This document shows, in pieces, positions 14,791 to 19,076 of a DNA stretch of 19,076 bases (position 1 is the first letter of the stretch; the number at the start of each line of letters is the position of its first letter). The stretch lies in contig DASYYE010000487.1 of assembly GCA_035946955.1 (NCBI GenBank), positions 1-19,076 of the forward strand, given 5' to 3'. Under the pieces are notes generated by a model that worked only from the letters and a program-made list of their open reading frames with translations, was not told where the DNA came from and ran no database searches. The stretch is from DASYYE01 sp035946955 (GTDB lineage: Bacteria; Actinomycetota; Actinomycetes; Streptosporangiales; Streptosporangiaceae). The translations under genes were made by a program, and so were the position numbers.

Positions 14791-15340
14791 TCATCCGCAC
14801 TCAGCGTAGGTCGGCCTTCCGCTCGCGTCGGCGGGCAAGGCATTCCCCTGATCTCCGGGCCGACCGGGCCCCCCGGGCGGGGTGTACTTTAAGCGCCGTC
14901 GGACGGCGGGTTGTGCGACGGTGTTATCAGGATCCGTCGGCGCGCCGCGCGGAGCCGCGAGCGTTGTGCGCCAGGGTCGCCGGGGACACGGCTGGCGCGG
15001 GGCGTACCGCCGCGCGCGTCGCGGAGCACATGGACGCCGTTGGCGGCCAGCACCTCCAGCGCGCTGACCTGGGCCGACCCGGACAGGGCGTGGGTGTCGC
15101 GCCCAGATAGAGCGGCTCGCGGATGTCCCGGGCGTCCCGGTACTCGCAGATCGCCTGGGTCGTGGCGGCGATGTGGTCCTCGTTGAACTTCGCGGTGAAC
15201 GCCGACCCGCGATGGCCCGATGTGCCGAACGAGACCCGTTGCGCGGGATCGCCCGGGTCCGGGTGCACGGCGTAGTACGCGGTGACCAGTTTGGCGACGT
15301 CAACAAGATCGGATGCGGTGGCCGGCTCCCCCGCGGTCAT
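14791..15340 (-). pseudogene. pgm: Decayed phosphoglucomutase, N-terminal part with several frameshifts
   Basis: The ATG at 15340 opens a good N-terminus with VSFGTSGHRGSAF and EDHIAATTQAICEYR, diagnostic of alpha-D-glucose phosphomutase. After REPLYLG (about 15103) the reading moves frame: RDTHALSGSAQVSALEVLAA then NGVHVLRDARGGTP is in a second frame, and PAPAVSPATLAHNARGS returns to the first. After ADG another shift gives ITPSHNPPSDG, the loop with the catalytic phosphoserine, and a last shift gives LKYTPPGGP. At least four indels are needed, and nothing of the remaining 350-400 residues of a roughly 545-residue enzyme follows. The gene is dead. Pgm interconverts glucose-1- and glucose-6-phosphate for nucleotide-sugar supply; an intact copy presumably exists elsewhere in the genome. 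Confidence 0.82.
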
Positions 15341-15355
15341 AGCTTCAGCCTGTCA

Positions 15356-15393
15356 GCCCCTCACCCCCCGGGCCAGCCCGGGGGGTGAGGGGC
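15356..15393 (-). terminator. 18-bp perfect inverted repeat, terminator of the sigma-factor operon
   Basis: GCCCCTCACCCCCCGGGC (15356-15373) pairs without mismatch with the mirror arm at 15376-15393 across a 2-base loop. It lies 52 bases after the stop of the secreted-protein gene and 16 bases before the phosphoglucomutase ATG, so it should isolate the two units. RNA folding would use a slightly larger loop. Confidence 0.8.
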
Positions 15394-15444
15394 CGGCCCA
15401 CCAGCGATCGTGGGCCGGCACCTCGACCTGCTGGCGCTGGGGGA

Positions 15445-17466
15445 TCAGCCCCGGGCCCGGTGGGCGATGGAGACGATGGTGTAAGCCCTGGTGATGGTCT
15501 GGGTGATCGAGCCGCCGATCGCGTCGGACGCCGCCACCTTGATGTCTGGGCTGGTCAATGCCTGGAGAGCGGGGTTCGGCCAGGTTGCCGTGTACTGCCC
15601 GCCGGTCCCGGTCACCTTTGCCCGCTGCCAGGACTTCCCGCTGTTGAAGGACACCCACACCGCCGCCGACGTGATCGCGGCGTGGGAGCCGATGCCGTCG
15701 TAGCTCAGGTGACCAACCTGCAGGTGCAGCACCTGCGTGGCCAGGTTGCTGGCGTTGGCCTCGTTGGTGGCGAGCTGGTAGCCCAGCGTCAGCACGGGCA
15801 GGATCCGGCACGGGGTAGCGGCCGCCTGGCCGGCGCAGATGTCCTCGGCGGGCAGCGCCGACTCGGTTCCCGGCGCATACCTGACGGTCAGCACGGTGTG
15901 GCTCTGGCTGGACTGGTAGACCCCGGCGTGGTGCGTCATGTTCACGTTCAGCACCGCGCGGTAGGTGGCCGTCCCGGGGGGGACTTGTACCACATCGCCG
16001 CTCGCGTTGCTGAGGCTGGCCAGCTCGGATCCGTCCCGGTAGAGGGTGAAGCGTGTGCGTGGCTGGAGCCTCTGGTCCTGCACCGGCAGCACGAAGTGGC
16101 TCGGGTCGCTATCGCCAAGCGAGCTGAAGTTCAGCGACAGGGTGCGGCCCGCTGTGCAGGCCTGGCATTGCCACGGCCCGGTGTGCTGGCCCAGCCCGGC
16201 GGCGAGCGGCCCGTGTGCCCAGTCCACCGAGTAGCTGTGACCGGCCAGGAACGTTTGCGGATCGCCGATCAAAAAGGCTTGGTCGGGCATGAACACCGAC
16301 GACATCCACTGGTCGCCGCTGGATGTGTCCAGGTAGTCAGTCAGGTTCCCGGGCATATCCACGCCGTGCACTGGGAAGAAGGGCACCCGCTGTGCGGCGT
16401 TGCTGTACCCGCCGCACAGGAGCGCGGCGTCGCAGGGGTCGTCCGACCAGGTTCCCTGTCCGGGGAAGACAGCGTCAGCGTAGAAGTGCTCGTGGATGGT
16501 CGCGAGCTGGCTCTGCCGCACCACGAAGCGCTCGCCGCGGGGAATGTCGGGGAAAGCGAATGCCGTGTCATAGGCGTACCGGCCGCTGAAACTGGCACCG
16601 GACCAGCGCGACAGGTACCGCAACTGGCCGACCTGCGCCGTGGGCTGCGGGCTGATGTACACGGGCAGCATGTCCGGCGGCCCGATGATCAGCCCGGTGG
16701 CGGTCCCGCCGTTCACCTTGCTGCCCCGGAAGAACACGGTCTCCAGGGTGATCCCGGCCGCCCGGCGCGGCGTGGCGACCGAGACCGGCGAGGTCGCGCT
16801 GCTCTCCGGGATCGTCACCGTAGTGCCCGCCGCGCCAACCCGGAAGTCGTCCCGGAATACGCAGTGGAAGGCCACGGGATTGCCGTTCGCGCTGTAGTCC
16901 GTGAAGAAGGCGAACAGGCTGTAGTCGCCTGGTACGACGCTCGCCCGGCCGGTACCGGTCACCGACACCGGCGCCGGGTCCAGCGCGGCGTTGTCGGTGT
17001 TCATGAGCACGACCTGCACGTCGCTGGCAGGCATCCCGGCCAGGTCGGTCACCTTGAGACGCAGCGTGGCCTGCGCCTGGCCGGGCCGCGCCGCCCGCAC
17101 TCCGGTAGCGGGCTGCCACCGGGCATGTGGCGCCGCCGCAGCCGGCACGGTGTAGCGGCGCCCGTCCGCCTGCTCAAACATGACCGCGCCGCTGCCCGCT
17201 CCCCGTGGCAGGTGGCGGCCAGCTGCCGAGGCGGCAAGGGCGGCCGGCCCGGAGACGGTCAAGGATTTCAGTCTTAACGGAGCCGCCGTGGCGGCCCTGG
17301 CACTCGAGGCTGCCAACGCGGGCGGGGCAATGGCCGCAAGCGCTAGGACGGCCGCCGTGGCCAGTGCGGCACCGGCACCCGGCAGCGACGCGGGGGGCCG
17401 CCACACGCAGGACCGGTGGCCCGGGCCGGGACGGGGCACGGCCGGACGGGACTGGCTATAGCGCAT
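15445..17466 (-). CDS. Large secreted protein of unknown function
   Basis: 673 residues. A long basic, Pro-rich n-region is followed by a hydrophobic core (about 30-49) and a cleavage-like ALA-A at 51-53, so the protein is exported. I recognise no catalytic domain. The sequence is beta-rich: TLRLKVTDLAGMPASDVQVVL resembles a carboxypeptidase-regulatory or Ig-like module, and later VRYAPGTESALPAED and VWVSFNSGKSWQRA resemble tail modules of secreted actinomycete proteases, but no peptidase domain is present. Several Cys pairs (DPCDAALLCGG, CQACTAG, AEDIC...TPC) suggest disulfides. ATG 17466 has GAGGAG 7 bases upstream. It follows the CU044_5270-type gene by 29 bases and ends at a strong terminator, so it is the last gene of the sigma operon and its probable output. 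Confidence 0.82.
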   Translation of the reverse strand: MRYSQSRPAVPRPGPGHRSCVWRPPASLPGAGAALATAAVLALAAIAPPALAASSARAATAAPLRLKSLTVSGPAALAASAAGRHLPRGAGSGAVMFEQADGRRYTVPAAAAPHARWQPATGVRAARPGQAQATLRLKVTDLAGMPASDVQVVLMNTDNAALDPAPVSVTGTGRASVVPGDYSLFAFFTDYSANGNPVAFHCVFRDDFRVGAAGTTVTIPESSATSPVSVATPRRAAGITLETVFFRGSKVNGGTATGLIIGPPDMLPVYISPQPTAQVGQLRYLSRWSGASFSGRYAYDTAFAFPDIPRGERFVVRQSQLATIHEHFYADAVFPGQGTWSDDPCDAALLCGGYSNAAQRVPFFPVHGVDMPGNLTDYLDTSSGDQWMSSVFMPDQAFLIGDPQTFLAGHSYSVDWAHGPLAAGLGQHTGPWQCQACTAGRTLSLNFSSLGDSDPSHFVLPVQDQRLQPRTRFTLYRDGSELASLSNASGDVVQVPPGTATYRAVLNVNMTHHAGVYQSSQSHTVLTVRYAPGTESALPAEDICAGQAAATPCRILPVLTLGYQLATNEANASNLATQVLHLQVGHLSYDGIGSHAAITSAAVWVSFNSGKSWQRAKVTGTGGQYTATWPNPALQALTSPDIKVAASDAIGGSITQTITRAYTIVSIAHRARG

Positions 17467-17495
17467 CAGGATCTCCTCACGGTGGTTGGTATGGC

Positions 17496-18545
17496 TCACC
17501 TGGGCCGGCGGTTGGTCCACTGGGCAGCCACCGAGTCGCTGCTCACCTCACCGCCGACGCCGACGACGGTGAGGGTTTCCTTGACCTGGGAGGTGGCCGG
17601 ATCGACGACGAGGGTCGCGGACTTGCCCCCGCCGAGACCGAACCGCAGGCCCTGGCCTCCGTCAGTCGGGCCGAGACTGGTGACGCCGGGCAGCGCCGCC
17701 ATGGCGCGGAAGGCCGCGGCGCGGACCTGCGGAGGGACCGGCAACCCGGCGACCAGGTTGGTCAGCGACAGGAATACCTGCTCGCGCTGGGGATCTGCTA
17801 GAGGTATCCCACGTTCGGCGGCGCTGTTAATGGCGACGATCTTCGCGGTCAGCGCCGCGGGGTTCGCTGGCAGCTTCTGGAGCTGGCCGAAGGTCAGCAC
17901 GCCGGGCTTCAGCCGCCGCCGCAGCTGCAGCATGTGCCGCGCAGGTCGCGGGCTCACGTGGACGGGCGGCAGGTTCTCCAGTGACCAGAGGCTCTCTATG
18001 TCACCAGTGAGAGAGAAGCCTGGCGTGTTGGGGAACTCCATCACGCGGTTGTTTGACTTCTTCCCGGCCCAGACCCACTGCCGTGTGCCATTGGGGGGGG
18101 TCCAGGTCTCCTGGACCTGCCGGTAGCCCGGCTCGGTCAAGGTTTCTTTGACATACCAGTAGCGGCCGCGGGCGTCCTGGCTCACCGCCGCGACCGAGGC
18201 CGCGGCCAGCAGCACCTGGCGGACGGGCTGACCGCCGCCAGTTGGGCGCTCGCCAGAGGATGAATGCGCGGCCGGTGAACCGCCGGGCTCCGCCGGGTTT
18301 CCGGACGCCAGCACGATCGCCGCGACGACGGTCACGGCGAGGCCGCTGGCTAGCAGGCCGGCCCGGTACGGGCGGCCCAGGCTCTGGCCGAGCGTGCTGG
18401 CGCGGGCACGCCTGGGCGCTGGAGCGCTGGCGAGGATCCGGTGCAGCAGGCGGTCAGCCTCGGCCGCGTCCATCACGTCCTCGACCCGCTGCACGATCTG
18501 CGGGCGAGCCGCAGCGAGCCGGTCAAGTTCATTGCACGCGCGCAT
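17496..18545 (-). CDS. CU044_5270-type membrane protein, possible anti-sigma factor
   Basis: 349 residues. A cytosolic N-terminus (1-60) with MDAAEADRLLHRILAS is followed by one membrane helix (62-81) and an extracytoplasmic domain. ARGRYWYVKETLTEPGYRQV and the following TWTPPNG...QWVW, then the C-terminal FRAMAALPGVTSLGPTDGGQGL and TLVVDPATSQVKETLTV, are typical of CU044_5270-family proteins of actinomycetes, which commonly follow ECF sigma genes. The layout (short cytosolic part, one helix, outer sensor domain) suits an anti-sigma factor, but the classic ZAS motif HxxxCxxC is absent, so this role is inference. ATG 18545 lies one base after the sigma stop, with GGGAGGTG inside the sigma gene: translation is coupled. 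Codons for TWTPPN contain a run of eight C (plus-strand 18093-18100), a slippage-prone spot. Confidence 0.85.
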   Translation of the reverse strand: MRACNELDRLAAARPQIVQRVEDVMDAAEADRLLHRILASAPAPRRARASTLGQSLGRPYRAGLLASGLAVTVVAAIVLASGNPAEPGGSPAAHSSSGERPTGGGQPVRQVLLAAASVAAVSQDARGRYWYVKETLTEPGYRQVQETWTPPNGTRQWVWAGKKSNNRVMEFPNTPGFSLTGDIESLWSLENLPPVHVSPRPARHMLQLRRRLKPGVLTFGQLQKLPANPAALTAKIVAINSAAERGIPLADPQREQVFLSLTNLVAGLPVPPQVRAAAFRAMAALPGVTSLGPTDGGQGLRFGLGGGKSATLVVDPATSQVKETLTVVGVGGEVSSDSVAAQWTNRRPR

Positions 18546-18546
18546 G

Positions 18547-19076
18547 TCAGCGCACCTCCCTCGGTACGGTGAGTGGCCTGGAATCTTCGGCAGGTGAAGG
18601 CGCCCCGCTCCCAGGTGAGCCGAGGCAAGGGCGTCCCTGTGGCTGCGATTCGCGGTGCCGCGGCCGGTCAGGCCGAGCAGGCCGGGGTGGCGGACCCGCC
18701 GGGTCGGCCGCCGCCAGGGCGACCGCCAGACGTCGGCGCGCCCGCTGCAGCCGCACGCCGAACGCGAACCGGGTCACCCCGAGCACGCCGGCCGCGGCCT
18801 TCGAGCTGAGCCCATCCCAGGCGATGAGCATGAGCACTTCACGGTCGTTCTGGCTGAGCCCGCCGAATGCCGTCAGCACCGCCGCACGCTCCGCTACATC
18901 CTCGCCGATCTCGCCCGCACCAGCCCCGTCCGCGCTCGTCACCTCGAGCCGCGCGCGCAGCGCCTCCCGCCGGGAATGGGAGCGCAACTGGCCCGCGATC
19001 ACCTTCCTGGCGACGGCGAACAGCCAGGGCACCGGCTCATCAGGCACGTCAGACAGCCGCCGCCAGGCGATGAGGA
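18547..19076 (-). CDS. ECF RNA polymerase sigma factor, 5' end outside the window
   Basis: About 175 C-terminal residues are visible; the frame stays open to the window edge (LIAWRRLSDVPDEPVPWLF), so the N-terminus lies beyond 19076. The first visible part is the end of region 2 (WLFAVARKVIAGQLRS). Region 4 follows: LTAFGGLSQNDREVLMLIAW and GLSSKAAAGVLGVTRFAFGV with RLQRARRRL, the helix-turn-helix that reads the -35 element. The last 45 residues are a Pro/Arg-rich disordered tail. ECF factors direct RNA polymerase to few promoters and are often held by a membrane anti-sigma. Its stop overlaps the start zone of the CU044_5270-type gene (one-base gap), making that protein the likely partner. 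No target promoter can be named without the full protein and a motif search. Confidence 0.88.
   Translation of the reverse strand, partial: LIAWRRLSDVPDEPVPWLFAVARKVIAGQLRSHSRREALRARLEVTSADGAGAGEIGEDVAERAAVLTAFGGLSQNDREVLMLIAWDGLSSKAAAGVLGVTRFAFGVRLQRARRRLAVALAAADPAGPPPRPARPDRPRHRESQPQGRPCLGSPGSGAPSPAEDSRPLTVPREVR

Noticed and set aside
15385..17277. 630-codon plus-strand frame opposite the secreted protein
   Set aside because: The minus-strand frame has a signal peptide, a good RBS and operon context; the plus frame has none of these.

Overview
This window looks like chromosomal DNA of a high-GC, multicellular-type actinomycete. The reasons are strong G/C bias at third codon positions, purine-rich Shine-Dalgarno sequences, GTG and TTG starts, many secreted proteins with Ala-rich signal peptides, and a CU044_5270-type membrane protein directly behind an ECF sigma factor. 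The species cannot be named from the sequence. No complete RNA gene, insertion sequence, CRISPR array or phage gene was seen.

Layout. (1) 8-661, minus: an NmrA-like NAD(P)-binding protein that stops early, probably by frameshift. (2) 753-6186, minus: a four-gene operon read from right to left: HlyD-type membrane adaptor, processive family-2 glycosyltransferase, lipoprotein with a possible hydrolase-like fold, and secreted PQQ-type beta-propeller. It resembles a synthase-dependent exopolysaccharide system. A 10-codon leader ORF with a strong RBS and a small inverted repeat lie in front of it. (3) 6187-7510: AT-richer, gene-poor DNA with a candidate 52-residue small protein and a RelE/ParE toxin remnant. 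(4) 7554-8390, minus: a secreted GH75 chitosanase-like protein behind a palindromic operator candidate. (5) 8844-10292, plus: a secreted S41 peptidase followed by a strong hairpin. (6) 10772-11276, plus: a frameshifted SRPBCC gene. (7) 11400-13339, minus: sulfide:quinone oxidoreductase-like flavoprotein followed by an OsmC-type protein, behind a CsoR/CstR-like operator candidate. (8) 13497-14384, minus: alpha/beta hydrolase. (9) 14791-15340, minus: a decayed phosphoglucomutase with several frameshifts. (10) 15445-19076, minus: ECF sigma factor (cut by the window edge), CU044_5270-type membrane protein and a large secreted protein of unknown function, ending at an 18-bp perfect inverted repeat.

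How the genes may work together. The glycosyltransferase would polymerise and move a polysaccharide across the membrane. The HlyD-like protein, lipoprotein and beta-propeller would handle it outside, as Alg44, BcsZ/AlgL-type and scaffold proteins do in Gram-negative systems. The nearby chitosanase-like protein raises the possibility that the polymer contains amino sugars, but this is only inference. The SQR/OsmC pair suggests sulfide or persulfide detoxification. The sigma/CU044 pair suggests a switch controlling the secreted protein. Four broken genes in 19 kb suggest an accessory region in decay, or indel errors in the assembly at G/C runs.
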